Origin: Microthrixaceae bacterium
GTDB taxonomy: Bacteria; Actinomycetota; Acidimicrobiia; Acidimicrobiales; Acidimicrobilacustridaceae
Direction: 5' to 3'
NCBI GenBank assembly: GCA_947449015.1
Contig: CANFQA010000004.1
Location: 1-64,000 of the forward strand
DNA length: 64,000 nucleotides
Below, piece by piece: positions 26,701-35,408 of this stretch (position 1 is its first letter; each line of letters begins with the position of its first letter). The translations under genes were made by a program, and so were the position numbers. The notes beneath the pieces are model-generated. The model saw only the letters and a list, made by a program, of their open reading frames with translations, did not search any database and was not told the DNA's origin.

Positions 26701-28336
26701 CCTCAGGTCCAAGCGAGCCGCCGATGGCCGTCACCAATTCCTCTCGGATGGCATCAAGCGGTGGGTTGGTCACCTGTGCGAACAGCTGTGAGAAATAGTC
26801 GAAGAGCAAACGAGGGCGCCTCGAAAGCACCGCTATCGGCGTATCGGTTCCCATAGAGCCGATGGGCTCAAGGCCGGTTCGCGCCTCCGGATCGAGGATG
26901 AGCTTCATCTCTTCGGTGGAGTATCCGAAAACCTGCTGACGATTCACGACCGATTGGTGCGGGCGCAGCGTGTGCCCAACGGAGGCAAGCGTTGATAGTT
27001 CGACCTGATTGCCGTTGAGCCACTCACCATAGGGATGCGCCTCGGCGAGCCGTGACTTGATTTCTTCGTCCTCGATGATGCGTCCCTGTCGGGTGTCGAC
27101 AAGGAACATGCGACCGGGCTGAAGCCGTCCCTTGCGGACGATCTTCGATGGATCAATCTCGATCACACCAACCTCGGAGGCCATGATGACGAGGTCATCG
27201 GTGGTCACCCAGTAGCGGGAGGGCCGAAGCCCATTGCGATCGAGTACGGCACCGATAACCGAACCATCAGTGAACGCGATTGATGCCGGACCGTCCCACG
27301 GCTCCATCATCGACGCATGGAATCGGTAGAAGTCCCGCTTGGCCGCAGGCATTGAGGGCTGATGCTCCCAAGCCTCGGGAATCATCATCAGCACCGCATG
27401 CGGAAGCTCGTAACCACCCATATGCAGCAGTTCGAGCACCTCATCGAATGAGGCTGAGTCGCTGGCAGCTGGCGAGCAGACCGGAAAGATGCGAGAGATG
27501 TCGCCTGGAAGGAGATCGCTACCAAGGAGCGCCTCACGAGCACGCATCCAGTTCCGATTGCCCTGCACCGTATTGATCTCTCCGTTGTGAGCCACATAGC
27601 GGAACGGGTGCGCCAGGGGCCATGACGGAAATGTGTTGGTGGAGAAACGAGAGTGCACCAACGCAAGTGCAGATTCCACACGCTGGTCCTGGAGGTCAAG
27701 GAAGAACGCGCCAAGTTGGGAGGTCGTCAGCATTCCCTTGTAGACAAACGTGCGGCAGGACAGAGACGGGAAGTACACGCCGCCATCGGAAAGTGTGCCG
27801 AGCCCGTTCTCGCTCCGCTTTCGAACGATATACGCGCGCCGTTCGAGAGTCTCATCGGCGAGACCATCTCCGGCGATGAACAACTGACGAAATTGCGGCT
27901 GGACCGAGCTGGCCATCGAACCAATCATCGAGTCGTCGATCGGGACGTCTCTCCACCCGAGAAGACGGAGACCCTCTTCATCAACGATGGACTCGATGGC
28001 ATTGATTGCGGCGCTCGCCGCCGCAGGATCTCGCGGAAGAAAGGCAATACCCGTGGCGTACTGGCCCTCGGGAGGGAGAGGGAAGTCGACGACGTCACGC
28101 AGGAAGCGATCGGGAACCTGCAGCAAAATGCCGGCGCCGTCGCCCGTGTTGATCTCAGCACCTGCAGCACCGCGATGGTCCATGTTGCACAGCGCCCCCA
28201 GACCATGTCCGACGATGTCATGGCTCCGAAGGCCCTTCATGTTCACCACGAAGTTGACGCCACACGCGTCGTGCTCGAAACGGGGGTCATAAAGACCCTG
28301 TGCAGCCGGAAGACCGGCGGAGTTCAACTGCGTCAT
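23774..28336 (-). CDS. gltB: Glutamate synthase large subunit
   Basis: 1520 aa. Class II glutaminase domain at the N-terminus with the nucleophile C25 in HDACGVNF. The 24 residues before it are probably removed as a propeptide, as in other GltB proteins. The FMN/synthase domain follows ([34 protein letters not shown]), then the [3Fe-4S] cysteines in [15 protein letters not shown] and a C-terminal GXGXG-type beta-helix domain ([14 protein letters not shown]). The ATG at 28336 is chosen; an in-frame TTG at 28348 is less likely. Co-transcribed with gltD for ammonium assimilation. Confidence 0.97.
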   Translation of the reverse strand: MTQLNSAGLPAAQGLYDPRFEHDACGVNFVVNMKGLRSHDIVGHGLGALCNMDHRGAAGAEINTGDGAGILLQVPDRFLRDVVDFPLPPEGQYATGIAFLPRDPAAASAAINAIESIVDEEGLRLLGWRDVPIDDSMIGSMASSVQPQFRQLFIAGDGLADETLERRAYIVRKRSENGLGTLSDGGVYFPSLSCRTFVYKGMLTTSQLGAFFLDLQDQRVESALALVHSRFSTNTFPSWPLAHPFRYVAHNGEINTVQGNRNWMRAREALLGSDLLPGDISRIFPVCSPAASDSASFDEVLELLHMGGYELPHAVLMMIPEAWEHQPSMPAAKRDFYRFHASMMEPWDGPASIAFTDGSVIGAVLDRNGLRPSRYWVTTDDLVIMASEVGVIEIDPSKIVRKGRLQPGRMFLVDTRQGRIIEDEEIKSRLAEAHPYGEWLNGNQVELSTLASVGHTLRPHQSVVNRQQVFGYSTEEMKLILDPEARTGLEPIGSMGTDTPIAVLSRRPRLLFDYFSQLFAQVTNPPLDAIREELVTAIGGSLGPEGNLLEAEPRSCRQIAIPQPILDNDELQKLIQIDTYAGLSDHRTVVIPCVYPVSQGGAGIRKALDHVCHLASVAIAEGATILVLSDRDTDQEMAPIPSLLFTAAVHHHLIREQTRTRVGLVVETGEAREVHHMCLLIGFGARAVNPYLAFETIEDRIAEGLSEIHDPTKAIANYIKASSKGVLKVMSKMGISTVASYTGAQIFEAVGLSRELVDEYFVGAVSRLGGIGLDEIAEEVARRHRLAYPENPTERAHRTLEVGGEYQWRREGEYHLFNPETVYKLQHSTRTGRYDIFKEYTSRVDDQARNLATLRGLFRFRSEDRSPISIDEVESVSQIVKRFSTGAMSYGSISAEAHETLAIAMNRLGAKSNTGEGGEDAERFEVLPNGDSKRSSIKQVASGRFGVTSHYLVNADDLQIKMAQGAKPGEGGQLPGHKVYPWIAKTRHSTPGVGLISPPPHHDIYSIEDLAQLIHDLKNANNQARVHVKLVAEVGVGTVAAGVSKAHADVVLISGHDGGTGASPLTSLKHAGAPWELGLAETQQTLLLNNLRDRIVVQVDGQLKTGRDVVIAALLGAEEFGFATAPLVVSGCVMMRVCHLDTCPVGVATQNPVLRERFSGKPEFVVNFFEFIAEEVRELLAELGFRTLDEAIGHAEVLDTRDAVDHWKAAGLDLSPILHVPELAEGASRRCITTQDHGLAAALDNELIRLAAPALERAEAVRIDTPIRNVNRTVGTMLGAEVTRRYGADGLADSTILATFTGSAGQSFGAFVPRGVTLRLEGDANDYAGKGLSGGRIIIRPSLESTFVAENNIIAGNVLLYGATAGEMYVRGVVGERFCVRNSGATAVVEGVGDHACEYMTGGRVVILGGTGRNFGAGMSGGIAFVLDRDGTFPSRANPDMIDLETLESDDIEWLHATLTTHFEETTSAVAASILAEWPSAAASFVKVMPREYKRVLAAEKEARAAGTDPVEAVMASSRA

Positions 28337-28418
28337 GGGACTTCCCAAGGAGATCAGGGGCAGAGAGCCCCAGTTGGAATTGGATACTTCGGGACGACGC
28401 TGGCCCGAAAACGAGTCC

Positions 28419-28451
28419 TCAGACTACAGGAAGGCCGTCTGAATCCACCAA
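28419..28451 (-). promoter_or_regulatory. Candidate gltB promoter with inverted repeat
   Basis: On the minus strand TTGGTG (28446-28451), a 17-bp spacer and TGTAGT (28423-28428) could be a weak sigma70-type promoter. TCAGAC/GTCTGA (28419-28424 and 28437-28442), an inverted repeat with 12-nt spacing, straddles the -10 and could be an operator. Confidence 0.3.
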
Positions 28452-28489
28452 GCGGGGACCATGACGGGGCTCTCGCCGGTGGCTGCCGG

Positions 28490-28495
28490 TAGGGT
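28490..28495 (+). promoter_or_regulatory. Putative leaderless -10 (TAGGGT) for M18 aminopeptidase
   Basis: TAGGGT followed by 6 nt and the GTG start at 28502; no Shine-Dalgarno sequence is present. Confidence 0.45.
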
Positions 28496-28501
28496 CTCGG
28501 C

Positions 28502-29842
28502 GTGGAACAGACCCACCCGCTTCCCGCTCCAATTGACCCCGTTCTCGCTGATCTTGGGGCCTTCATCAGCGCCTCTCCCTCGCCGTTCCATGCAGTTCAA
28601 TCTGCGGTTCGTCGGCTGAACGATGCCGGGTTCGTCCGAATCGACGAACAGGCGCCGTGGCCCACTGCTCCCGGCCGGTACCTGATTGTCCGAGATGGGT
28701 CCGTCATCGCCTATTCAACAGCGGTGTCGCATCCACAGGCAGGCTTCAGGATTATCGGGGCCCACACCGACTCCCCCAATCTCCGACTCCGTCCACAGCC
28801 GGACCGCACCTCGGCGGGCTTCTCGCAGCTTGCTGTTGAGGTGTACGGAGGCGCTCTGCTCAATTCGTGGCTCGACCGCGACCTCGGACTGTCGGGCCGC
28901 GTCACCGTGGAGACCGGGTCCGGGAAAACCGGGTCCGGAACTCTCGAGACCATTCTCATAGCCCTGGATGAACCGCTTCTGCGTGTGCCGCAACTGGCAA
29001 TCCATCTTGACCGCTCGATTGCCGCGGAGGGTCTGCGCTTGAACCCTCAGCAGCACATGACTCCTGTCTGGGGTCTCGATCCTGATCTCGATATTCGAAA
29101 CTTCCTCGGTAAACGGCTCAACGTGAACGCAGAGGCAATTCTTTCGTGGGAGCTCATGTGTCATGACCTCACCGAGCCCCGAGTACTTGGCGCCGATCAG
29201 TCACTGTTCGCCGCTCCCCGCCTCGACAACCAGCTCTCCTGCCACGCTGCAGTCACCGCACTCGTCGCCGCCACCGCCTCCGATTCCGATTCGACCAACA
29301 CAGTGCCGCTCATCTGCCTGTTCGATCACGAAGAGGTTGGCAGCGAGTCAGCGAGCGGCGCGGCGGGCTCCATGCTCGAAACCGTCCTTGAACGCATCGC
29401 GATCGCGGCTGGACTCACACGAGAGCAATATTTTTCGGCCCTTGCCTCCTCGGTGTGTTTCTCGGCCGATGGCGCACACGCCACGCATCCGAACTATGTC
29501 GAGCGCCACGAGCCCAGCCATCACATCGAACTCGGCGCTGGACCGGTCATCAAGCACAATGAGTCCCGGCGGTACGCCTCAGATGCACCCGGCGTAGCCC
29601 TCATCGTCGAAACTGCAAACGCCTGCTCGATCCCGCTCCAACATTTTTCAAGCCGCGGAGACATCCCCTGCGGATCAACCATCGGACCGGTCACTGCAGC
29701 CCGGCTCGGAATGCGCACCATCGACCTCGGTGTCGCACAGCTCTCCATGCATTCAGCCCGCGAACTCTGCGGTGCGACTGACCCAGCGCTCTTCACTGCA
29801 CTGCTCACGGCCCTGCTGCGCTCGTCGCTGCCCAACAGCTGA
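28502..29842 (+). CDS. M18 family metalloaminopeptidase
   Basis: 446 aa zinc aminopeptidase (aspartyl aminopeptidase/ApeB-like) that trims peptides in the cytosol. Metal and catalytic residues are visible: IGAHTDSPNLRLRP (His and Asp), the RLDNQLSCHAAV region (Asp), FDHEEVGSESASGAAGS (Glu-Glu), DGAHATHPNY, and the C-terminal HFSSRGDIPCGSTIGP. Length fits the family. The GTG start is probably leaderless. Divergent from gltB, followed after three bases by a putative lipoprotein gene, then J-domain and unknown genes on the same strand. Confidence 0.95.
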   Translation: MEQTHPLPAPIDPVLADLGAFISASPSPFHAVQSAVRRLNDAGFVRIDEQAPWPTAPGRYLIVRDGSVIAYSTAVSHPQAGFRIIGAHTDSPNLRLRPQPDRTSAGFSQLAVEVYGGALLNSWLDRDLGLSGRVTVETGSGKTGSGTLETILIALDEPLLRVPQLAIHLDRSIAAEGLRLNPQQHMTPVWGLDPDLDIRNFLGKRLNVNAEAILSWELMCHDLTEPRVLGADQSLFAAPRLDNQLSCHAAVTALVAATASDSDSTNTVPLICLFDHEEVGSESASGAAGSMLETVLERIAIAAGLTREQYFSALASSVCFSADGAHATHPNYVERHEPSHHIELGAGPVIKHNESRRYASDAPGVALIVETANACSIPLQHFSSRGDIPCGSTIGPVTAARLGMRTIDLGVAQLSMHSARELCGATDPALFTALLTALLRSSLPNS

Positions 29843-29845
29843 ATT

Positions 29846-30340
29846 ATGGAGATATCGAAATCTGTGGCTGCTGCATTTGGAGTTGGCGTACTTGTCCTGT
29901 GCGGCGCGTGCAGTTCACGCGGAACGTCCTCGGCAGGTTCACCGAGCACGCTTGCTCCGCTCAGCGTGCCCACCAGTTCAAGCTCGCAACCAACATCTCC
30001 GAACCCGTCAACGCAGTCACCGGTCACGCAGTCACCAATCATGCAAAGTGCTCAGATGATTCTGAGCACGGTCGCAGCACGCACCGCCAACTCTTGCGAT
30101 GCCACGAGCGGAACTGGCTCAATCCAATTTGAACACGATCCGGCGGCAGCAGATGTCCTCCGGCAGATGACGGTGATTGTCGACGGACGACAGGTCTCCC
30201 CACCACTTGTTTCGGGACAGACGATCACAAGCGTTGACGGCGTGATCTGCGATGGCGCAGTCCATACGGTGGTGGTTGTCGCTGTTGGTCGTGACGGTTC
30301 ATCGCCATCGCGAGCGTTCGCAGTTTTGATGCCACGATGA
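29846..30340 (+). CDS. Putative secreted lipoprotein
   Basis: 164 aa. N-terminal hydrophobic segment (about 7-20) ending VLCGAC; C22 would be the lipidated cysteine, though Cys instead of Leu at -3 makes the lipobox unusual (C19 is an alternative). A Ser/Thr/Pro-rich linker (about 24-65) follows, then a small domain with two further Cys (near 76 and 130), possibly a disulfide. I recognise no family. Stop overlaps the J-domain gene start as ATGA, implying coupled expression. Confidence 0.7.
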   Translation: MEISKSVAAAFGVGVLVLCGACSSRGTSSAGSPSTLAPLSVPTSSSSQPTSPNPSTQSPVTQSPIMQSAQMILSTVAARTANSCDATSGTGSIQFEHDPAAADVLRQMTVIVDGRQVSPPLVSGQTITSVDGVICDGAVHTVVVVAVGRDGSSPSRAFAVLMPR

Positions 30341-30945
30341 CGAGCGATCGCCTCGTCTGGGCCCTTGAGATTCTGGGTCTTTCCCCCGGAGACTCCGCAG
30401 AGGTTGTTCGCACGCGTTATCGCGAACTGTTGCGCACGACACATCCCGATGTCAGTAGCGCGGGCACATCAGAGGCAACCGATGCCACTGTCCAACTCAC
30501 CGAGGCTCACCGCATCGTTCTGAGCGCAATCGACGAGCACGGTCAAGGATCAGTGCCACGAACGCCTGCTCCGAGTACGGCAGCAGAGCATCAAGACATC
30601 TGCCACCATCGCAGAACAACATCGGCACCCGACCTCATTGAAATCCGATCTGACGGGGACACGATCTCCATGACTGTGCCCCCAACGGAGGCCTTTGCCA
30701 TTCTTCTTGACGCAGGTGCCCGGATTGGTGGAATCGGCTATGTGGATCGTGCGCTTGGTCTTCTCGAGATCATCGTGAGATTTGAAGGCGGGCCGTCCTG
30801 CTCGGTGCTGATCACGCTCCAGGGTCGAGCATTCGGGACGGACGCGTTCATCACCATGGAATCGATCGAGGCGGCCCCCACTCCACCATTCGGGCCCGTC
30901 ATCGAGGCCTTGCTCGAGGAGATCGAGGCGCTGCACCTGACCTGA
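30337..30945 (+). CDS. J-domain protein
   Basis: 202 aa. The N-terminal 60 residues form a J domain: WALEILGLSPGDSAEVVRTRYRELL.. then the invariant HPD at 36-38. It lacks the Gly/Phe region and zinc centre of DnaJ, so it is a class III-type co-chaperone recruiting Hsp70/DnaK to a specific client. The C-terminal domain (about 95-202) has no recognised motif but begins with a predicted beta-rich region. Translationally coupled to the lipoprotein gene, 3' of the M18 aminopeptidase. Confidence 0.85.
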   Translation: MTSDRLVWALEILGLSPGDSAEVVRTRYRELLRTTHPDVSSAGTSEATDATVQLTEAHRIVLSAIDEHGQGSVPRTPAPSTAAEHQDICHHRRTTSAPDLIEIRSDGDTISMTVPPTEAFAILLDAGARIGGIGYVDRALGLLEIIVRFEGGPSCSVLITLQGRAFGTDAFITMESIEAAPTPPFGPVIEALLEEIEALHLT

Positions 30946-31024
30946 GGTATCCGCGACCTGAGGCCACCCAGCGATGAAAATAGCGGCCACGGAGTCGGGA
31001 GCTAATCGGGAACTGGAGGGAACC

Positions 31025-31624
31025 GTGAGTCGTCAGGGCCGAGCGTGGATGCTTGACGTCATCGCCTTCCATCACGAGTTTGAGGTGTTCCTGTCAACCT
31101 CCAGAGGCCTGATTGATCTGCGTGACCGAGCGGTGCGCATCTGGGATTCTCAGGAGGGAACCGTCCGTGACTACCTCTCCCTGCTCACAGTAAGCGGGCC
31201 TGAGACTTGGTCCGTCTCCTGCGACGACGACAACCTCGTCGATTGGTACAGGGTTCTCATGGCCACGCACCTCACTCCGACTCGCGCACTGCAGTCCCCG
31301 GCGACACTGCGGCGCGGCCTGCCTGCCCTCGGATGGCATGCAACCGAAGCGCGCCGAGTCTCACGTGGCCGAGAATTGCTCACACTCGCGGAACGGCATC
31401 TGAGTAGCTCGGCCATTGAACGACTACTCCCCCGGTTTGGTTGGGGGCATAAGGGCTGGCTGGACCAGGACGATCTTGAGGGTGCTCTGGTCAAGATGCG
31501 CTCTCTCGACCGGCGCGCGTTCCGAGACTGTCAGGATTTGGTACCCGTCGTCGAGGATGCGTTTGAGGTGTTCGAAGCCGCTACCCGCAAACCCGACCAC
31601 GTTCTGCTCACACTTGCGTCGTAA
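31025..31624 (+). CDS. Conserved-looking hypothetical protein
   Basis: 199 aa, no recognised family. The GTG at 31025 is selected because GGAGGGAA lies four bases upstream; an ATG at 30974 in the same frame is preceded by weaker sequence. The protein is soluble and mixed alpha/beta: an N-terminal region with FHHEFEVFLS, a central segment with DDDNLVDWYRVLMATHLTPTR-like residues, a helical half with AERHLSSSAIERLL, and a C-terminal EDAFEVFEAATRKPDH. No catalytic motif stands out. It shares strand with the J-domain gene 80 bases upstream and converges with the LCP gene. Confidence 0.7.
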   Translation: MSRQGRAWMLDVIAFHHEFEVFLSTSRGLIDLRDRAVRIWDSQEGTVRDYLSLLTVSGPETWSVSCDDDNLVDWYRVLMATHLTPTRALQSPATLRRGLPALGWHATEARRVSRGRELLTLAERHLSSSAIERLLPRFGWGHKGWLDQDDLEGALVKMRSLDRRAFRDCQDLVPVVEDAFEVFEAATRKPDHVLLTLAS

Positions 31625-31627
31625 TCC

Positions 31628-32590
31628 TCATCGGGCCAAATGCTCAATCGTTGTCTTGGCGGAGGCCTGAAGTTCGAGCACGTCGGCGCCGCCGCTCGTC
31701 ACCCTGGGCGTGGTCGGCAAGAGATCGGTGGAGAGCTTCCCACCGTCAACACTTCGGGCGATCTGCACCAGGTCGACCGCCCCCATCCGACTGTCCAGAC
31801 AGAGCCCATCGCGCACAGCTGCCGGCAGCCGGGCCAACGCAATTGGCGAGCGGGTCGTACTCACTGCGCGCAGCAGTGAACTCAGAAAGGCGCGTTGACG
31901 CTCCGTTCGTCCCAAATCAGCCGTGCCGTCGACTTTCCAGATGCCGCCTATCTGCTGTTCGTAGTAACGGCTGCGGACGTACGCGAGCGCCATGGTGCCA
32001 TCAAGGTGGGTGCGGCCGGCTCTAGGAATAGAAAGTCCGGAGTGGTTGTCCCGAGCCGGAGCAGGAACCTCAACGGTGATCCCACCGATCGCATCGACAA
32101 TGGCTCCGAATCCAACAAAGTCAATCTCCATGTACTGGTCGACGGGAATACCGAGCGCAGTGACTGCTCTGATCAGATTCGGCGCCCCGTCGCTATAGGT
32201 GGCGTTGATTCTGGTTTTCTGCCGAGTATTCGGGTCGGTAACCCACAGATCGCGCGGGATTGATACCAGCGAGGTCGCCGATCCCTCAGCATGCAAGACC
32301 ATGATCGTGTCGGTTCGTACGCCAGTAACTGCTTCGCCGAGAAAGGCCGAAGCATTCGGATCAGAGGCCGAGATTCGGTTCCGGGAGTCGGTACCAACAA
32401 TGAGCGTGTTCGTGCCTTGGCGCGAACCTTGCGGACTCAGTACCGAGGTGACATCAACTCTCCGGAGACCGCTGTATCCCCACCACAGAAGCCCAACGGT
32501 GAAGATCGGCACCACAACCACAACGATCACGCAGGCGAGCGCAACGATCCGCCACCGGCGGCGTCGACCACCGGCCGCAGACAATCCCAT
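31628..32590 (-). CDS. LytR-CpsA-Psr (LCP) family protein
   Basis: 320 aa membrane-anchored phosphotransferase-type enzyme that attaches glycopolymers to peptidoglycan outside the cell. Basic cytoplasmic N-terminus, one transmembrane helix (about 14-37), then the LCP domain: TLIVGTDSRN, GVRTDTIMVLH, LVSIPRDLWV with the conserved Arg-Asp, RINATYS, VDAIGGITVEV, LDGTMALAYVRSRY. ATG at 32590 is favoured since TACGCT lies seven bases upstream. It matches the envelope-glycan theme of the 15-21 kb block, though not linked to it as an operon. Confidence 0.94.
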   Translation of the reverse strand: MGLSAAGGRRRRWRIVALACVIVVVVVPIFTVGLLWWGYSGLRRVDVTSVLSPQGSRQGTNTLIVGTDSRNRISASDPNASAFLGEAVTGVRTDTIMVLHAEGSATSLVSIPRDLWVTDPNTRQKTRINATYSDGAPNLIRAVTALGIPVDQYMEIDFVGFGAIVDAIGGITVEVPAPARDNHSGLSIPRAGRTHLDGTMALAYVRSRYYEQQIGGIWKVDGTADLGRTERQRAFLSSLLRAVSTTRSPIALARLPAAVRDGLCLDSRMGAVDLVQIARSVDGGKLSTDLLPTTPRVTSGGADVLELQASAKTTIEHLAR

Positions 32591-32597
32591 GATCAAG

Positions 32598-32603
32598 AGC
32601 GTA
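32598..32603 (-). promoter_or_regulatory. Putative leaderless -10 (TACGCT) for LCP gene
   Basis: TACGCT seven bases before the ATG at 32590 on the minus strand, no ribosome site. It faces an opposed candidate at 32640. Confidence 0.4.
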
Positions 32604-32639
32604 CGGGTGCCAACTCGGGGATCGGGTGCACCCGCTCAC

Positions 32640-32645
32640 TAGATT
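32640..32645 (+). promoter_or_regulatory. Putative -10 (TAGATT) for FAD oxidoreductase gene
   Basis: TAGATT, eight bases before the ATG at 32654. No clear Shine-Dalgarno sequence; leaderless or near-leaderless transcript expected. Confidence 0.4.
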
Positions 32646-32653
32646 GAGTCCCA

Positions 32654-33904
32654 ATGGATCACGAGGTTGTCATTGTGGGAGCCGGACTCGCCGGCTTGGC
32701 CTGCGCCCGAACGCTGCACGCATCCGGAATTGATGCGGTAGTGGTTGAGGCCAGCGACGGCGTCGGAGGCCGGGTGCGCACTGACATCGTCGACGGATTC
32801 CGTCTCGATCGTGGTTTTCAGATTCTGCTCACTGCATATCCCGAGCTTTCCCGCTGGTTCGACCTCAATGCTCTCGACATGAAACTCTTCGCTCCCGGAG
32901 CGAAGGTTCGTCTCAACGGGAAGTTCCGCACTGTTGGTGACCCCCTGCGGCGCCCCGCCGATCTTGCGGCGACTATCACCGCTCCCATCGGATCTGTCGC
33001 CGACAAACTTCGCCTGCTCAAACTCATCGCATCAGTTCGTCGTGGACAGGCAAAAAACCTTTTACGGCGCCCCGACATGTCGACGCTTCAACGGCTGCAC
33101 AAGGCTGGGTTCTCGGATCGATTCATCGAACGCTTCATGGAACCACTCTTCGCTGGAATCCAACTCGACCCCTTTCTCGAGGTTTCCTCGCGTCGATTCG
33201 AAATGATCCTGCGCATGCTCGCAAAGGGTGACTCTGGAGTTCCGGCGCACGGCATGGGGGCTCTTTCCGAGATGCTTGCCGCTCCGCTCCCCCACAGCTC
33301 AGTTCGACTGAACTCGAATGTCACAGCGCTCGCCAACAACCGGATTGACCTCAGAGACGGCTGCTCGATCCAGGCTCGCCATGTGGTGGTGGCTACCGAT
33401 GGTCCAAACGCTGCACGCCTTCTCGATCGGGTTCCCGATCCCGGATCACGCTCGGCAAGCGCCGTGTGGTTCGCCATGGACGAGCCCGCCACTGGCGGGA
33501 AGGCCATCCTCCTCGACGGTGAGCGTTCCGGCCCCGCCCGTAATGTCGCAATTCTCAGCAACGTGGCAGCTACCTACGCTCCCGAAGGGCGTTCGCTCCT
33601 TGTCGCTGCTGTTCCCGGACCCGACGCATTGGGCGCGAATCTTGAAACTGCCGTGCGCTCACAGATGTCTCGCTGGTTCGGATCCGTTGTCGATACATGG
33701 CAGACGCTGCGGGTGGACGTCATTCGCCATGGGCAGCCGCTTCAGACGCCTCCACTGAATCCCAAGCAATCGGTGCGAGTCGACGATGGGCTCTGGGTCT
33801 GCGGCGATCACCGGGATACCGCATCGATTCAAGGAGCCCTGTTCTCGGGCCGGCGCACCGCTGAGTGCATCCTCGCCGAGCTACGCCCCAATTCGCAGCC
33901 CTAG
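32654..33904 (+). CDS. FAD-dependent amine oxidase/desaturase-like protein
   Basis: 416 aa. N-terminal dinucleotide-binding VVIVGAGLAGLACARTL (about 5-21), then EASDGVGGRVRTD and FRLDRGFQIL, the FAD-binding pattern of amine-oxidase/phytoene-desaturase-like flavoproteins. C-terminal segment VWVCGD-like (LWVCGDHRDTASIQGALFSG) is the second FAD contact. The substrate cannot be deduced; no carotenoid genes are near. Convergent with the DUF2252 gene, four bases from its stop. Confidence 0.88.
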   Translation: MDHEVVIVGAGLAGLACARTLHASGIDAVVVEASDGVGGRVRTDIVDGFRLDRGFQILLTAYPELSRWFDLNALDMKLFAPGAKVRLNGKFRTVGDPLRRPADLAATITAPIGSVADKLRLLKLIASVRRGQAKNLLRRPDMSTLQRLHKAGFSDRFIERFMEPLFAGIQLDPFLEVSSRRFEMILRMLAKGDSGVPAHGMGALSEMLAAPLPHSSVRLNSNVTALANNRIDLRDGCSIQARHVVVATDGPNAARLLDRVPDPGSRSASAVWFAMDEPATGGKAILLDGERSGPARNVAILSNVAATYAPEGRSLLVAAVPGPDALGANLETAVRSQMSRWFGSVVDTWQTLRVDVIRHGQPLQTPPLNPKQSVRVDDGLWVCGDHRDTASIQGALFSGRRTAECILAELRPNSQP

Positions 33905-33917
33905 CGCCCTAGCGCCC
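33899..33917. repeat. CCCTAGCG direct repeat holding two stop codons
   Basis: CCCTAGCG occurs twice in tandem (33899-33906, 33907-33914) plus a partial third. The plus-strand stop of the flavoprotein gene is in the first copy and the minus-strand stop of the DUF2252 gene in the second. Confidence 0.8.
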
Positions 33918-35351
33918 TTCGATTGCTTCGAGAGCGCCAGAGTCGACCGCAGCGCGCAGCAGTGCGTGGTCTCGCTCGCTCTGATCGGCGTACGCCTGGC
34001 TGAAGGCCACGATCGCTCGGTCGAAGGCGTCGCCCGCTCCGAGGTACGCGCTCAGTGCCACCGGATCACCGCTGCGAGCATGGGCCCGCGACAAGGTCCA
34101 GCCGCACAGCGCCGCATAGGCGTTCAATCCCGCCGGACGAACTCCGGACAGATCAATCGAGCTCTTCATGTCTCGTAACTGCCGAACATAGAAGTCTCGA
34201 TTTCGATATCGGGTCCAACCCAGAAAGAGATCACTTGCCGCCTGCATATAGCGCTGGCCGACAACCACGCGCTGCCCCTGATTGGCGAAGAGACTCGGCG
34301 CAACATAGGGCTCGAGAACTGACGGATTCGCCTCTTTGATCTGAAGGAACAGCGGATCGTCATCCTCGGCATCAGCGGTGCAAAGCGCGATATGGCAGTG
34401 AGTCCCGACGCTGCCCACTCCAACCGCCTTTCGAGCAACATCAACTAACTCGAACCGTTCGAACAATAAGCGGCGCTCATCAGTGAGCGTCTCGCGATAG
34501 CGATCGACGATGACCTGCACGGTGTTACCGGCGGTTGACTCCGCGACATGTTCAACGAGCGGTGGATTGTCAAGAATCCTTCGCCGCCCATCAACCACCT
34601 CAGTCATGCGGGCGATTGCATGACTCGTGTCACGTCGACGGGCCTTCTCGGCAATCTTGACGCCGGCGGCTGTGATCTCTGGAGGCAGAAGCGTCAGGAT
34701 CGTGTCGACATCGACTCGTGAGTACCAGACATCGAGCTGCGACATCTGCGCAAAGCGACCCATCATCATTCTGTAGACACCGACCGACTGCATGACAGCG
34801 TCAGCGCAAGCCGCTTCGGACAAACCTGCGTCACGACCTGCGAGCACAATGCTCGCTCCCAATCGCTTCACATCCCACTCCCAGGGGCCGGGAATGGTTT
34901 CGTCGAAATCGTTGACATCGAACAGAAGATGCCGCTCAGGCGATGCAAACAGGCCGAAGTTCTGTAGGTGGGCGTCTCCGCAGGCCTGCACATTGAGACC
35001 CGACACCGGCGTTCCGGAAAGGTCGGCTGCCATCACCGCAGCCGCCCCTCGGAAGAACGTGAACGGAGACGCAACCATCCGACCCCAGCGCAGCGGGATC
35101 AGATCTGGATACCGATTTCGATTCTGGGCCTTCAGGATCTTGAGCGGATCAGGTCGATCCGAAGCGGGACTCCACGCTCCATGCGAGGACCGGCGAGCGT
35201 CTTTGCGCTTGGCCCGACCCAGCTCCGCACGCTCCGCCCGACTCAGGAGAATTCCTCCTCGGTGGATGGCCGGACGCAGCGGATTTCGCTGCTCGGGATC
35301 GCTCCCGTCAATTGTCAGGTTGTTGACGCTGGGGATTCGCTTCGTAGCCAC
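33909..35351 (-). CDS. DUF2252 family protein
   Basis: 480 aa soluble protein. Visible family features: PLRWGRMVASPFTFFRGAA, VQACGDAHLQNFG, FDVNDFDETIPGPWEWDVKRL, QVKEANPSVLEPY-like segment and VVGQRYMQAASD. The GDxHxxN-...-D-x-N-D-F-D arrangement resembles the catalytic loop and metal-binding Asp of aminoglycoside-phosphotransferase/kinase-like folds, which fits the idea of DUF2252 as a kinase-like enzyme, but its substrate is unknown. GTG start, no ribosome site; TACGGT lies six bases upstream. Confidence 0.93.
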   Translation of the reverse strand: MATKRIPSVNNLTIDGSDPEQRNPLRPAIHRGGILLSRAERAELGRAKRKDARRSSHGAWSPASDRPDPLKILKAQNRNRYPDLIPLRWGRMVASPFTFFRGAAAVMAADLSGTPVSGLNVQACGDAHLQNFGLFASPERHLLFDVNDFDETIPGPWEWDVKRLGASIVLAGRDAGLSEAACADAVMQSVGVYRMMMGRFAQMSQLDVWYSRVDVDTILTLLPPEITAAGVKIAEKARRRDTSHAIARMTEVVDGRRRILDNPPLVEHVAESTAGNTVQVIVDRYRETLTDERRLLFERFELVDVARKAVGVGSVGTHCHIALCTADAEDDDPLFLQIKEANPSVLEPYVAPSLFANQGQRVVVGQRYMQAASDLFLGWTRYRNRDFYVRQLRDMKSSIDLSGVRPAGLNAYAALCGWTLSRAHARSGDPVALSAYLGAGDAFDRAIVAFSQAYADQSERDHALLRAAVDSGALEAIEGR

Positions 35352-35357
35352 GCTCAG

Positions 35358-35363
35358 ACCGTA
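35358..35363 (-). promoter_or_regulatory. Putative leaderless -10 (TACGGT) for DUF2252 gene
   Basis: TACGGT six bases before the GTG at 35351 on the minus strand; part of a 57-bp bidirectional promoter region shared with the phosphoribosyltransferase gene. Confidence 0.45.
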
Positions 35364-35395
35364 CTCAGGCGGACGGGCGACGTGTCGTGATTGTG

Positions 35396-35401
35396 TAGGT
35401 T
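35396..35401 (+). promoter_or_regulatory. Putative leaderless -10 (TAGGTT) for phosphoribosyltransferase
   Basis: TAGGTT seven bases before the ATG at 35409 on the plus strand; no Shine-Dalgarno. Confidence 0.45.
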
Positions 35402-35408
35402 CAGATCC

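Noticed and set aside
27653-28492. Plus-strand open frame (279 aa) antisense to the 5' end of gltB.
   Set aside because: The minus strand encodes the glutaminase domain with its nucleophile; the plus frame lacks domain features.
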